A stretch of 44,804 bases of DNA from NCBI GenBank assembly GCA_017435665.1, contig JAFSEP010000012.1, positions 1-44,804 on the forward strand, given 5' to 3'. A program made the position numbers and the translations under genes. This DNA is from Clostridia bacterium (GTDB lineage: Bacteria > Bacillota > Clostridia > Oscillospirales > Acutalibacteraceae). Positions 24,555 to 34,198 of this stretch are shown here, one piece after another. The first letter of the stretch is position 1, and every line of letters begins with the position of its first letter. The notes under the pieces were generated by a model. It was given only the letters and a program-made list of their open reading frames with translations, ran no database searches and had not been told where the DNA came from.

Positions 24555-26963
24555 ATGTATATCGATTTTTATAAAGAGCACTTTGCCCTCGGACAGGAAA
24601 GTGTTACAAATGCAGAAAACATTATAATAAGAGGAAAGGTCAGGATAAGTGTCCTCAGCGACAGAGTCCTCAGAGTTGAGGTTGACAGTAAGGGACAGTT
24701 TACCGATGAGCCTACGCAGTGTGTGTGGTACAGAAACTTTTCTTCCCCGAAATTCAGAACCGTTGAAAACGGAAAAATTATAAAGATTATAACCGAAAGA
24801 GCAATGTTCATATATGACCTCCGAGCAAAGAAAATGCTTTCGGTCACACTTGAAAACGGCAAAACGGTAACAGATTATAGGAAGGGCAACCTCAAGGGCA
24901 CATACCGCACTCTTGATATGACAAGAGGCGCAATTCCCCTTGAGGACGGTCTCATTTCTACCGAAGGCGTCACAATGTTTGACGACTCTAAATCTCACAT
25001 TCTCAATAAAAACGGTCAGATAAAGGAAAGAAGGGCAACACAGAAGGACGAATACTACTTTGCCTTCGGTCACAGCTACCGAGATTGTATAAACGCCCTC
25101 TATTCCCTTTGCGGAAAGGTGCCTCTTGTTCCCCGTTACTGCCTGAGTAACTGGTGGTCAAGATATAAGGCTTATTCCCAGCAGGAATATATTGACCTTA
25201 TGACAAAATTCATTGACAGCAAAATCCCCATTACCGTTGCAACGGTTGATATGGACTGGCATTGGGTTGACCTCAGCCGCTTCGGTGACGATGCAAAATA
25301 TCAGTTCCGCATTGAAAACGGCAAGTTCATCCGCAACCTTGTGGAAGCTGACGGCTGGACGGGTTACAGCTGGAATACTGAGCTTTTCCCTGATTACAAG
25401 GGCTTCCTTCAGTGGCTTCAGGATAAGAATTTCAAGGTAACGCTCAATCTTCATCCGGCTCAGGGTATGCGACCCTTTGAGGTGATGTATAAGGAATTTG
25501 CAGAAAGAATGAGTATCAATCCTGCAACCAAGCTTCATATTCCCTTTGATATCACCGATAAAAAGTATATGGAAGCCTACTTCGACATCGTTCACAGGAA
25601 ATACGAAGAAGAGGGTGTTGACTTCTGGTGGATTGATTGGCAGCAGGGAAAGACCTCAAAGATCAAAAACCTTGATCCTCTTTGGGCACTCAATCATTAT
25701 CACTATCTTTATTCCGGTAAAAACAATAACCGTCCTCTTATTCTTTCAAGATACGCTCAGATAGGCTCGCATCGTTATCCCCTCGGTTTTTCCGGTGATG
25801 CCACAATAAACTGGCCCTGCCTTAACTTCCAGCCATATTTCACCGCCAATGCAGCCAATGTGGGCTATACGTGGTGGAGTCACGATATCGGCGGTCATAA
25901 CTTCGGAAACAAGGATGACGAATTATATCTGCGCTGGGTTCAGTTCGGTCAGTACAGTCCTATTATGAGACTTCACTCCACTCACAACGAATTTATGGGC
26001 AAAGAACCCTGGAAGTTCAAGAGTGAGGTAAATGAGCTTGCAACACAATGCCTGAGAATGAGACACAGAATGCTCCCCTATCTCTATTCAATGAATTACA
26101 GAACACATAAGTACGGCATAGCAATATGCGAGCCTATGTATTACGTTGACAGTGAAGACAAGAGAGCATACAAGTATAAAAATCAGTACCGTTTCGGCTC
26201 TGAGCTTATTGTTGCCCCCGTAACCGAAAAAATAAACAGGAAGATAAATATGGCTAAGGTTAAGCTCTGGCTTCCAAAGGGCAGATACACCGATATTTAT
26301 AACGGAAGAATTTACGAGGGCGGCAGAGAATATACGGTATACAGAGGTCTGGAAAGCATACCCGTGTTTGCGAAGGAGGGCGCAATTATACCCCTCGGAA
26401 CAGATGCATACACGAACAACTGGAAAAATCCTCAGGATATGGAAATTCTTATTTACAGAGGAAACAACAGCTTTACAATGTATGAGGACGACGGTGAGAC
26501 CAACGATTATCAGCAGGGCAAATTTGCTACAACCACTATGAAGGTGCTCGAAAGCGGTTCCTCTCTCAAATTCACAATCAGAGCTGCCGAGGGTGATACA
26601 AGTGTTATCCCCGAAAAGAGAAACTATACTCTTTCCTTCAAGGACGTTGCCTCCTGCGACAGCATCATTGTCAGAAAGGGCGAAAAAGAGCTTACTCTTA
26701 CAAGCAAGACTAACGGATTTGTTTCTGTTGACATTTACAAGGCAAAGTGTAATGAGGAAATTGAAATCGAGCTGATTAATTATATTCCTACGGTAAATCA
26801 GAATAAGAAGGAGGCTCTTATTGAGGTTATCTCTAAATTCCAGGGTAACAACAACCTTAAACAGACTCAGTACTTCTCATTCATCAACAATCCCACAGGT
26901 AAAAAGATTCCCTGTCAGGCACCCTTCAAGGGACCCATCGAGGAAATCCTTGCACTTAAATAA
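24555..26963 (+). CDS. Glycoside hydrolase family 31 (alpha-glucosidase/alpha-xylosidase-like)
   Basis: An 802-aa cytosolic glycosidase without signal peptide. An N-terminal beta-sandwich (to about residue 180) is followed by the GH31 barrel. The catalytic nucleophile is Asp361 in WWIDW and the acid/base is probably Asp415 in GFSGDA. Other family landmarks are VDMDWHW, WWSHDIGGH and MRLHSTHNE. A C-terminal beta-rich part with a MYEDDGETNDYQ stretch matches the DUF5110 domain. GH31 enzymes release alpha-linked glucose or xylose from oligosaccharides. AAAGGAG precedes the ATG. Single gene with its own promoter and terminator, convergent with the GH20 gene. Confidence 0.93.
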   Translation: MYIDFYKEHFALGQESVTNAENIIIRGKVRISVLSDRVLRVEVDSKGQFTDEPTQCVWYRNFSSPKFRTVENGKIIKIITERAMFIYDLRAKKMLSVTLENGKTVTDYRKGNLKGTYRTLDMTRGAIPLEDGLISTEGVTMFDDSKSHILNKNGQIKERRATQKDEYYFAFGHSYRDCINALYSLCGKVPLVPRYCLSNWWSRYKAYSQQEYIDLMTKFIDSKIPITVATVDMDWHWVDLSRFGDDAKYQFRIENGKFIRNLVEADGWTGYSWNTELFPDYKGFLQWLQDKNFKVTLNLHPAQGMRPFEVMYKEFAERMSINPATKLHIPFDITDKKYMEAYFDIVHRKYEEEGVDFWWIDWQQGKTSKIKNLDPLWALNHYHYLYSGKNNNRPLILSRYAQIGSHRYPLGFSGDATINWPCLNFQPYFTANAANVGYTWWSHDIGGHNFGNKDDELYLRWVQFGQYSPIMRLHSTHNEFMGKEPWKFKSEVNELATQCLRMRHRMLPYLYSMNYRTHKYGIAICEPMYYVDSEDKRAYKYKNQYRFGSELIVAPVTEKINRKINMAKVKLWLPKGRYTDIYNGRIYEGGREYTVYRGLESIPVFAKEGAIIPLGTDAYTNNWKNPQDMEILIYRGNNSFTMYEDDGETNDYQQGKFATTTMKVLESGSSLKFTIRAAEGDTSVIPEKRNYTLSFKDVASCDSIIVRKGEKELTLTSKTNGFVSVDIYKAKCNEEIEIELINYIPTVNQNKKEALIEVISKFQGNNNLKQTQYFSFINNPTGKKIPCQAPFKGPIEEILALK

Positions 26964-26997
26964 AATCTAAATATATAAACAGCCTGAATATAAAATG

Positions 26998-27032
26998 TCC
27001 GAGACTCGTTTTTATACGAGTCTCGGATTTTT
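26998..27032. terminator. Terminator between GH31 and GH20 genes
   Basis: A perfect 12-bp stem TCCGAGACTCGT/ACGAGTCTCGGA with a 6-base loop is followed by TTTTT on the plus strand, 34 bases beyond the GH31 stop. Confidence 0.85.
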
Positions 27033-27093
27033 AGGTTATTTTCTGCTACTTTTTTAGGAGCACAGTCCTTATTCTTGCCTGAGGATTGCTTTT

Positions 27094-28515
27094 TTACTTA
27101 TCACGCATATTGCCTATAAGCTGTTTTGTGAAATCCTTATTCAGCTTATCAATAAAGAACTTTGCCGTTCCGATTTTCTGAGCAAGCTGATTTCTGTTCC
27201 AGTCAGATTTCGGAGCCCAATCCGTTGTGTCAAACATTCCCATAAGATTGCAAAGGTCGCTTTCGAACTTTTCGTATGAGGGCTTGTTTTCGCACCAACC
27301 CGTCTGGGCAACAGCTATATTTCTGGGGAAGCAGAGATATGTCATTCTCTTGAAATCGGGAATATACTCTGTCCATACAGGTGCCTCAACACCGATAACC
27401 TTCTTTGCTATTTTTTCGTCATAGCAATAGGTCTTTTTAAGCGGTGTCATCTCGTAAGGATAATCCATATAGTAAGCAAAGAAATCGCTTACTATAATGT
27501 CATGGTCAGGATATTTCTCATATCGCTTCTCACCGTCAAGCCAGAACTGAATAGTTGCTTCACCATTAAGATTTCCGCCGTTAAGGCTTTCATTCCAGCT
27601 GACCACCTTCTTACCCTTATTTCTCAGATACTCTGAAATACGGTTAACAAAGTAACCCTGAAGCTCCTCCTCGTTGGCAAGACCTTCAGCCTTAATCTTG
27701 GCCTGACATTCAGGACATTCCTTCCACTGCTTCTTCGGAGCTTCGTCTCCGCCGATATGGAAATACTCATAGGGGAAGAGCTCGCACACTTCATCAAGGA
27801 TATCAAAAATAATTTCATAGTTCTTTTCTCTGCCTGCGCAGATTATATCCTTGAAAACACCTGCGGTCTTCTTTACTTCAACCTTTTTGTCTCCGCAGAC
27901 CATTTCGGGAAGAGAGGCCAGAAGTGCCGATGTATGACCGGGAAGATCAATTTCGGGAATGGTATCAATGTAAAGACTCTTTGCGTATGCTACAACCTCT
28001 CGGATTTCATCCTTGGTGTAGTATCCGCCGTAGTCTGCATTGTTTACCTCTTTACCAAGGCTTGTGCCGTGTCTTACTGAGCCGATTTCAGTCAGCTGAG
28101 GATACTTATCAATCTGTATTCTCCAGCCCTGATCCTCTGAAAGATGCCAATGAAACTTATTGAACTTGAATGCTGCACACAGGTCAATCATCTTCTTGAT
28201 TTCATCAACGCTGAAAAAATGACGGCAGCAGTCAATCATAAATGAACGGTATTCGTACTTAGGCTTATCCTCAATAAGCATCTCGGGCATCATATTGCCG
28301 TACTGATATTTAAGCTGGTCAAGGGTTTTCTCTGCATAAAAGAAGCCTTCATCGCCCGATGCTCTTACGGTAACAGCACCGTCGCATACAGATAATTCAT
28401 ATTCTTCTCTGCCGAGAGTTTTATCAATAACCTTCACGGGCTCGCCATTTATTTCGGTTTTATTGATACTTGTAATATTAAGCCTTGAGGGAAACGGGAG
28501 TAAGGAAATATCCAT
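27094..28515 (-). CDS. Glycoside hydrolase family 20 (beta-N-acetylhexosaminidase)
   Basis: A 473-aa enzyme with a short N-terminal GH20b-type domain (to about residue 85) and the catalytic barrel. The catalytic pair Asp257-Glu258 is in YFHIGGDEAP, and KFHWHLSEDQGWRI and PEIDLPGHT are classic GH20 motifs. There is no signal peptide, so it should act on imported GlcNAc- or GalNAc-containing oligosaccharides by substrate-assisted catalysis. The ATG overlaps the stop of the GtrA-like gene by one base (TAATG), and its GGAGGAG site lies inside that gene's end, so translation is coupled. Confidence 0.93.
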   Translation of the reverse strand: MDISLLPFPSRLNITSINKTEINGEPVKVIDKTLGREEYELSVCDGAVTVRASGDEGFFYAEKTLDQLKYQYGNMMPEMLIEDKPKYEYRSFMIDCCRHFFSVDEIKKMIDLCAAFKFNKFHWHLSEDQGWRIQIDKYPQLTEIGSVRHGTSLGKEVNNADYGGYYTKDEIREVVAYAKSLYIDTIPEIDLPGHTSALLASLPEMVCGDKKVEVKKTAGVFKDIICAGREKNYEIIFDILDEVCELFPYEYFHIGGDEAPKKQWKECPECQAKIKAEGLANEEELQGYFVNRISEYLRNKGKKVVSWNESLNGGNLNGEATIQFWLDGEKRYEKYPDHDIIVSDFFAYYMDYPYEMTPLKKTYCYDEKIAKKVIGVEAPVWTEYIPDFKRMTYLCFPRNIAVAQTGWCENKPSYEKFESDLCNLMGMFDTTDWAPKSDWNRNQLAQKIGTAKFFIDKLNKDFTKQLIGNMRDK

Positions 28516-29078
28516 TATTTCTGCTCCTCCTTTTCCTCCTTTTTCTTATGGAAGAGAATCTTGTCAACGGGGAAGTAAAGGAAGAACTGAAGTGCAGAGC
28601 AAACCATCATTGCTGCATTACGTGCAAGAGCTTCTGCCCAACCAAAGCCGAGGAAAAGAGTGTTAAGAGTGGGAGAAAGCCATGCTGAGAAGAAAATAAG
28701 TGCGATTGTAAATGCTATGTAAATAGGAAGAGTAACAGCAACGTTTGCACCTGAATTGAAGGTCTTTTCCTTGTTTACGAAGAAAGCAACAATCTGAGCA
28801 ACGATATTAGCAACATTGAATGCTATACAGTATCCGAGACCGCCTGAAATAATGTTTCCTAATTCGTCGTAGTTAACAGGATAGCTTAATACCCATAAAT
28901 TGAATTCCTGAGCATACATTTCCTGAATAGCGGGAATAAGCGGAATAAGGTTTGTCAACGCTACCTGAACCAGCATAGCAAGAAGACTTACTACGATGAA
29001 CTTTACAAACTGCCATACTGTTACAAGTAAGCTGCCCTTGTTTTCGGCTGCCTGATCAATCTGCTTTAATTTTGACAT
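28515..29078 (-). CDS. GtrA-like family membrane protein
   Basis: A 187-aa protein with four hydrophobic helices and a highly charged K/E-rich C-terminus. The GtrA-type pattern is seen in the first helix region VWQFVKFIVVSLLAMLVQ and in AQIVAFFVNKEKTF, with the conserved asparagine and phenylalanine. GtrA family proteins are thought to move lipid-linked sugars across the membrane or aid glycosyltransferases. This one is slightly longer than usual. AAAAGGAG precedes the ATG at 29078. Coupled to the GH20 gene, which links it loosely to amino-sugar metabolism. Confidence 0.8.
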   Translation of the reverse strand: MSKLKQIDQAAENKGSLLVTVWQFVKFIVVSLLAMLVQVALTNLIPLIPAIQEMYAQEFNLWVLSYPVNYDELGNIISGGLGYCIAFNVANIVAQIVAFFVNKEKTFNSGANVAVTLPIYIAFTIALIFFSAWLSPTLNTLFLGFGWAEALARNAAMMVCSALQFFLYFPVDKILFHKKKEEKEEQK

Positions 29079-29104
29079 AATTTTTTCTCCTTTTGGTTTG
29101 TGAA

Positions 29105-29655
29105 TTATAATTTATTTACAATGTTGAATGCATCAACAAAGAAATCCGTCATATCCCTCAGCACCGTAAGACCACCCATAAAAATCATATGGTTGCCGTA
29201 ATATATCGGCATAATGTTCCATTGTCCCGGCTTCACGTTGCCCTCTGCGTATTCCACCTGAGGTGCATTGAAGGGAGCTAATGCTGAGTATGTATTTACA
29301 AGGCCATCATTGGGAAGCCATTTTTCATCAATTACATAGCCACCCTCTGTAACACCTGTCAGCTTACCCATTTCCACGGATGAAGAAACAAACATATTCT
29401 CCATTTCTTTCATATCGGGAACGTGGTATCCGTTTTCATCCTCATAGGTTGCCTGAGCAGCATATGAAAAATAGTAAACATTTTCAAGTGTATCTATATT
29501 CTCGTTAAGCACAAGGGCATTATCTATGGTCATATCGTAGCTTGCCCTGTCATCTTCGGGTCTTTCGCCCCCTGAAGGCATTATCATACCTACTACATTG
29601 CCGATAATACAATGCTGATAAATTTCTGAATAATTCCCATAAATACTGCTGTCAT
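29105..29655 (-). pseudogene. Remnant of a secreted triacylglycerol-lipase-type gene
   Basis: The 160-aa open segment from 29587 down to 29105 looks like the C-terminal third of a staphylococcal-type lipase: it has YYFSYAAQAT, a NDGLVNTYSALAPFNAP block, and PGQWNIMPIYYGNHMIFMGG with the expected catalytic histidine region. There is no GxSxG elbow. A proper ribosome site (GAGGAGG) and ATG exist at 29653-29655, but that frame stops after 20 codons (MTAVFMGIIQKFISIVLSAM). The lipase frame is open upstream of its first ATG, back to a stop at the ribosome site, without a start codon. The simplest reading is an internal deletion joining the original start to the tail out of frame. A short functional protein started at 29587 is less likely because no site precedes it. 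Confidence 0.65.
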
Positions 29656-29794
29656 AAATGAATCCTCCTCAACATATTCAATAAATTATTATTGCAACCA
29701 AATTATAACTTAATATCAGTTCATTTGCAATAAATATGCCGCTTTGTTAATTGTTTATTAAACAATTTGGATTCAATTTGTATGACAACAAGTT

Positions 29795-31372
29795 TTATTC
29801 TTCTTCTTTTTTCATTACGTGGATGTCCTCGGGATAGAAATACAAGCCAACCTCGGAATCCTCCCTGTAAGGACGGGTTGTTGTTACCTTGTATTCATAG
29901 CCTCTTGTACAGAAAGTAACATCATAGGTTCCTGCCTGAATTGTTTCGGGATCAAAGTCATATTTAACCTCGGTTATTTTTACCTGCTCTCCGTCCTCAA
30001 GGCTCCACGCAGAAGCATTCGCCCATGTCATAAGGTCAGTATCGATAGCGATACTCTCCCTTACATCCTCAACCTTTTTAAATATATTCATAGCGTAAAT
30101 CTCTTCGCCCTGAACATTACTTACGACTCTGTTCTGCTGTTTAACAACAGCGTTGACCGTAATTGAAGTGCCCATTGCAGTTGAGAAGGTTACGGGATAG
30201 GTTCCTATTTCGGGCTTTATATCATAATCAATTTCCTTGATTGAAACATATTCCTCCGTCTCAGAATCCCAAGCCTCAGCGCAGGCAAGAGCTATAACGG
30301 TTGAATCGGAAAGCTCGTTTACGTCTTCAAGGTCGAGAAGGAAGTTACTTGCACTTATCTTCTCGCCCTCCTGATGGTTGAAAACGGGCTTGTCATCGCT
30401 GAGCTGAAGTGATACGGTAATGGAAGTACCCACTCTTGTTTCAACGATTATCTGATGATGTATACCCTTGAATATATGGGACTTGACCGTGCCCTTGAGC
30501 ATACCCTTTTCCTTGGGCACAACATCAATATTGCTGGGACGGATAACGACGTCAACCTCTTCATTTGCACCGAAGCCCTCTGCATTGCACTTGAACTTCT
30601 TATCCTCAAACATAACGAGGTTATCCTCAAGCATAATGCCGTCAACCATATTTGCCTCACCGATAAATCGGGCAACAAACTGATTTGCGGGGCTTTCGTA
30701 TATTTCCTCGGGAGTTCCTATCTGCTGAATAAAGCCGTCGTTCATAACAACTATCTTATCCGAAAGAGTGAGCGCCTCCTCCTGGTCGTGAGTAACGAAG
30801 ATGAAGGTGATGCCAACCTCCTCCTGAATACGGATAAGCTCCTGCTGCATTTCCTTTCGCAGCTTGGTATCAAGTGCTGCCAAGGGCTCATCAAGAAGCA
30901 GAACCTTAGGCTCGTTGACGAGAGCTCTGGCGATAGCTATTCTCTGCTGCTGACCGCCACTCATAGCCGTGATGCTTCTTTTCTCATAGCCCTCAAGATT
31001 TACAAGCTTGAGCATTCTCTTGACCTTCTGAACGATAACGTCGTTAGGCTCCTTCTTAATTCTCAGACCGAAGGCAATATTCTCAAAAACGTTAAGATGC
31101 GGAAAAAGCGCATAGCTCTGAAAAACAGTATTTACCTCTCTCTTATAGGGAGGCAGCTTAGAAATTTCCTTGCCTTCGAAAAGCACCTCACCGCTGTCTG
31201 CCGTTATGAAGCCTCCGAGAATTCTCAGCAGAGTAGTTTTACCGCAACCTGACGGACCCAAAAGCGTTACAAACTCATTTTCGTTAATATCGAGGGATAT
31301 ATTATTAAGTACCGGCTTTTCACCTTCATAGCTTTTGGTTATGTTTTTAAACTGAATTATTTTTTTGTCCAT
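29795..31372 (-). CDS. potA: PotA-like spermidine/putrescine ABC ATPase with inserted tandem repeats
   Basis: A 525-aa ABC ATPase; PotA proteins are normally about 350-380 residues. Walker A is GPSGCGKT (39-46), the signature MSGGQ (137-141), Walker B VLLLDE (157-162) and the switch histidine is in [14 protein letters not shown] domain begins near residue 275. Its strand ending HHQIIVET (to 312) should continue directly into [12 protein letters not shown] (491 onward), which ends in the usual [13 protein letters not shown]. Between them lie two tandem repeats of about 85-88 residues (about 315-400 and 401-490), each opening with GTSITV and closing with a G-TY-VTF strand. No permease or binding-protein gene is adjacent, so the substrate rests on ATPase similarity alone. 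Confidence 0.85.
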   Translation of the reverse strand: MDKKIIQFKNITKSYEGEKPVLNNISLDINENEFVTLLGPSGCGKTTLLRILGGFITADSGEVLFEGKEISKLPPYKREVNTVFQSYALFPHLNVFENIAFGLRIKKEPNDVIVQKVKRMLKLVNLEGYEKRSITAMSGGQQQRIAIARALVNEPKVLLLDEPLAALDTKLRKEMQQELIRIQEEVGITFIFVTHDQEEALTLSDKIVVMNDGFIQQIGTPEEIYESPANQFVARFIGEANMVDGIMLEDNLVMFEDKKFKCNAEGFGANEEVDVVIRPSNIDVVPKEKGMLKGTVKSHIFKGIHHQIIVETRVGTSITVSLQLSDDKPVFNHQEGEKISASNFLLDLEDVNELSDSTVIALACAEAWDSETEEYVSIKEIDYDIKPEIGTYPVTFSTAMGTSITVNAVVKQQNRVVSNVQGEEIYAMNIFKKVEDVRESIAIDTDLMTWANASAWSLEDGEQVKITEVKYDFDPETIQAGTYDVTFCTRGYEYKVTTTRPYREDSEVGLYFYPEDIHVMKKEEE

Positions 31373-31528
31373 ATCAGGTCACTTCCTATCTTTTATCAAC
31401 AAAAATGCACCCTCTGAATCGGGCGTATATAATATATCACTTTTTTTATAAAAAATCCATAGTTTTTTTAAATTGTTTCAAGTCTTACACCCTTTGTTTT
31501 CAGCTTCTTGCGTTCACCGAAATGATAA

Positions 31529-31557
31529 AAGCAGCACACCCGTCGGGCGTGCTGCTT
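31529..31557 (-). terminator. Terminator of the second secreted hydrolase gene
   Basis: The stem AAGCAGCACRCCCG/CGGGYGTGCTGCTT, almost perfectly self-complementary around a tiny loop, runs on the minus strand into TTTATCATTT. It begins 12 bases beyond the stop at 31570. Confidence 0.75.
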
Positions 31558-31569
31558 GCCTTTAAATTA

Positions 31570-33516
31570 TCAGACCTTGATTAAAAAGCCGAAATACCTG
31601 TTTATGAAGTTTTTAACTGCTCTGTAAATGATATCGAAAAATTCGGTAACACCCAGCTTGTTGAACCATTCGAGAGTTTCCTCGTCCTTGATATGATCCT
31701 CAAATCCGCTGTCCGAAGCAAGCTTCACATAGGGATTCTCTCCGTCGTACTCAGGAGCATCACCGTTAAGCAGAGTAAAGTAGAACGCCTTATCGTTCAG
31801 AGGTGTAATACTGCCCACAAGGGTATATGCAACCGTAACCTCTGCAACGGAGAGGCTTTCAGCAGGAACTTCCCCGTCAAATTCTAATTCAAGGCTTTCA
31901 CCCGGTGCAAGAGCCTTAAAGAGATAATCTGTCGGATCGAAGCTGATATCTGCACCGCTGACGGAGACTGAAGAAATCTGCATATTGTTCTTGAGTGAAA
32001 GGTTAGTAACAATCAGCTTTGTGTCCGAAGAATCAAGATATCCGGGAACAGATGAATCAAATTCCGCATAAACCGACTCGCAGACATTCATCGCCTCATG
32101 GAACTGAGGATAAGCCTCATATGTGCGAACATTGACTCTTTCGTCTGACTCAACGAGAAGCTTCATAAGCGTCTTTGAATACTCATCCTTGAAGGTCATA
32201 CCATGGAAAAGACCGTCAACAAACCAGGTCGTTTCTGGAAGGTATGCCGTAGTTGCATCAACATTCATCTTAGGAGAAAGATGGTTATGTGCGGAATTAT
32301 CGCAATTCTTACCTATTACCTGATAACCGTCATTGAATCTGTAACCGAAAGGAGCGCAGGTTGCACCGGATGAAGCGTTAAGAGAGATAATTGCATCGGA
32401 TTCCTCCTGTGTTCCCACAACGCTGGGTGCTCCGTAACCGCTGATAATATAGATATTTGCACCTGCATCCTCAGCCTTTTCAAGAAGTGAGGGAAGGTTG
32501 GGCAGAAGCTCATAGTGGAAGTAATCGCACTTTTCCATTACCTCTGAATTACGGAATTCTTCAGTAACCTCAAAATTCGCCTTGATTTCCTCATACTTAT
32601 CAGCAGGAACAAAATCCCAGATGCTTCCCCATCTGCCCAGAAGCTGATATGCATAGGGCATAAGATAATGAAGAAGCTCATCAAGGAAGCCCAGAGCATG
32701 AGCCTTCATAAGCCAGTCAAGGTCTTCCTCAAGCATCATACCGTTCTGTATAAAATACATAAGGGTTTCTTCATCAAAGTGAATATCATCTGCAAGAAGA
32801 TCGTAAGCAAGAAGTGCACCTCCGATAGCAGGTACTGTGAGAACAGCGTTATTTACCCTAGCCTTATACCCGTAAAGTGAAAGATAGGTTGCGCTTGTCT
32901 GACCGCCGTGGCTGACTGCAAGGATATTAACCTTTGATGCGCCCGTATATTCGAGGACATCTTCAATATATACGTCAAGATCCTTTGCACAGTCAACAGT
33001 ATTCTGTCTGAAATCTGTTGAAAAATTAAAGGTCCATTCATCAGCCTTTTCACCCAGATACTGAGAAACGTAGGGCATTATCTCTGTCTCATGTGTATGC
33101 GCACCGTTTTCGTTTTCTTTAAGCCATGCTGTGCTTGTATCCTCAGCATCCTTATGGTAACGGTAAAGCTCATAAACAGATTCACCCTTTTCGTCGTATG
33201 CAAGGTCGCCGTAAAGCTCCAGCATTGCTGTACCTAATCTGTCCGCAAGACGCTTTGCATCACCCTGAGCAAGATTAGCAATATCAATTCCGATTTCGAT
33301 TGCCGATTCCTTTACACGGCCGAGAATTTCATCAAGGTCTACGCCCCAGACGTGTACCTTATCACCGTTCTCATCAATTCTGTACATACTCGATGAGCTG
33401 TAACCGGGAACAATGATGATGGGATAGACCTCATCCTCCTGCACTGCAACAGCCACAGGTGCCGTAAGCACGAAGCACATTGTCAGCGCAAGAATTACCG
33501 CAAATATTTTCTTCAT
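31570..33516 (-). CDS. Secreted alpha/beta-hydrolase (lipase-like) protein
   Basis: A 648-aa exported protein with a signal peptide (MKKIFAVILALTMCFVLTAP then VAVAVQ). The mature start YPIIIVPGYSSSSMYR matches the strand and HG/PG oxyanion region of PGAP1 or LCAT-like lipases. The nucleophile elbow is AVSHGGQTS (GxSxG variant with Ser in SHGG). IYIISGYGAPS further on is shared with the paralogue at 13684-15606. The C-terminal 150 residues are beta-rich, followed by an amphipathic tail FFDIIYRAVKNFINRYFGF. An acyl-ester substrate is likely but unproven. GAAGGAGG precedes the ATG. The gene is monocistronic, with a terminator after it and a 290-base intergenic region upstream. Confidence 0.78.
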   Translation of the reverse strand: MKKIFAVILALTMCFVLTAPVAVAVQEDEVYPIIIVPGYSSSSMYRIDENGDKVHVWGVDLDEILGRVKESAIEIGIDIANLAQGDAKRLADRLGTAMLELYGDLAYDEKGESVYELYRYHKDAEDTSTAWLKENENGAHTHETEIMPYVSQYLGEKADEWTFNFSTDFRQNTVDCAKDLDVYIEDVLEYTGASKVNILAVSHGGQTSATYLSLYGYKARVNNAVLTVPAIGGALLAYDLLADDIHFDEETLMYFIQNGMMLEEDLDWLMKAHALGFLDELLHYLMPYAYQLLGRWGSIWDFVPADKYEEIKANFEVTEEFRNSEVMEKCDYFHYELLPNLPSLLEKAEDAGANIYIISGYGAPSVVGTQEESDAIISLNASSGATCAPFGYRFNDGYQVIGKNCDNSAHNHLSPKMNVDATTAYLPETTWFVDGLFHGMTFKDEYSKTLMKLLVESDERVNVRTYEAYPQFHEAMNVCESVYAEFDSSVPGYLDSSDTKLIVTNLSLKNNMQISSVSVSGADISFDPTDYLFKALAPGESLELEFDGEVPAESLSVAEVTVAYTLVGSITPLNDKAFYFTLLNGDAPEYDGENPYVKLASDSGFEDHIKDEETLEWFNKLGVTEFFDIIYRAVKNFINRYFGFLIKV

Positions 33517-33730
33517 AAAAATCCTCCTTCAAAGGCACTTTTTCCTGCCTCACTTAATAACAGAACAATTCTACATCATTCGAAAAACTTTTTCAAGACA
33601 TTTGTAAACTTTTGTTAGTTATTTCCAACACTTTTTGTCGGATTTATCTGTGATTATTGTTGTTTTTTACTCAATAGCATTTTAGTTGAAAAATTTTTTC
33701 GGAAAAAACAAGAATATTTTTTAAATTCAT

Positions 33731-33759
33731 TTGACAAGAAGGCTTTTATCTGTTATAAT
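33731..33759 (+). promoter_or_regulatory. Consensus sigma-A promoter of the tRNA operon
   Basis: TTGACA and TATAAT, both perfect, are exactly 17 bases apart. The predicted start is about 42 bases before the tRNA-Leu. The 214 bases between this promoter and the secreted hydrolase gene are AT-rich and show no other feature. Confidence 0.9.
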
Positions 33760-33808
33760 GTCCTGCGGACGTGAGAGATATGTTCATTTGTCATAAGTCC
33801 GACTATTT

Positions 33809-33895
33809 GCAGAAGTGGCGGAATCGGCAGACGCGCTAGATTCAGGTTCTAGTGATAGCAATATCGTGAGGGTTCAAGTCCCTTCTTCTGCACCA
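33809..33895 (+). tRNA. tRNA-Leu(CAG)
   Basis: An 87-base class II tRNA with acceptor GCAGAAG/CTTCTGC, D-loop GGCAGACGC, anticodon stem CTAGA/TCTAG with loop TTCAGGT (anticodon CAG), a long variable arm (AGTGATAGCAATATCGT), T-loop TTCAAGT and encoded CCA end. It reads CUG codons. Confidence 0.95.
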
Positions 33896-33921
33896 TGCAG
33901 TTTGAAGGAATAAAAAAATAT

Positions 33922-33997
33922 CGGGGTGTGGCGCAGGTGGTAGCGCGCTTGACTGGGGGTCAAGAGGTCGCAAGTTCAAGTCTTGTCACTCCGACCA
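33922..33997 (+). tRNA. tRNA-Pro(GGG)
   Basis: A 76-base tRNA with acceptor CGGGGTG/CACTCCG (one G-U pair), anticodon stem CTTGA/TCAAG with loop CTGGGGG (anticodon GGG), T-loop TTCAAGT and encoded CCA. It lies 26 bases after tRNA-Leu and shares its promoter. Confidence 0.95.
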
Positions 33998-34001
33998 TAG
34001 T

Positions 34002-34035
34002 GAGTGTTCATAACGGACTTAAGTTATGAACACTC
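34002..34035 (+). terminator. Terminator of the tRNA operon
   Basis: A perfect 13-bp stem GAGTGTTCATAAC/GTTATGAACACTC with an 8-base loop is followed by GATTTTCTTTTTC. Its left arm and loop also form one end of the inverted repeat around the next gene. Confidence 0.8.
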
Positions 34036-34125
34036 GATTTTCTTTTTCAGCAAGGTCACTGGCTGAAACGGAATTTGCTTTACAAATTCCCTGCTCGTTA
34101 CGGTGTAGGACATTTTCACATGGGG

Positions 34126-34154
34126 TTGAACTTACACAATGCTTGTGATAAAAT
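34126..34154 (+). promoter_or_regulatory. Promoter of the cassette gene
   Basis: TTGAAC and TAAAAT are separated by 17 bases and lie 44 bases before the ATG at 34199. It is fully inside the inverted-repeat-bounded segment. Confidence 0.65.
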
Positions 34155-34198
34155 AAAAATATAATTTTCTACGAGTTTCATCGGGAGGCGAATTAGAT

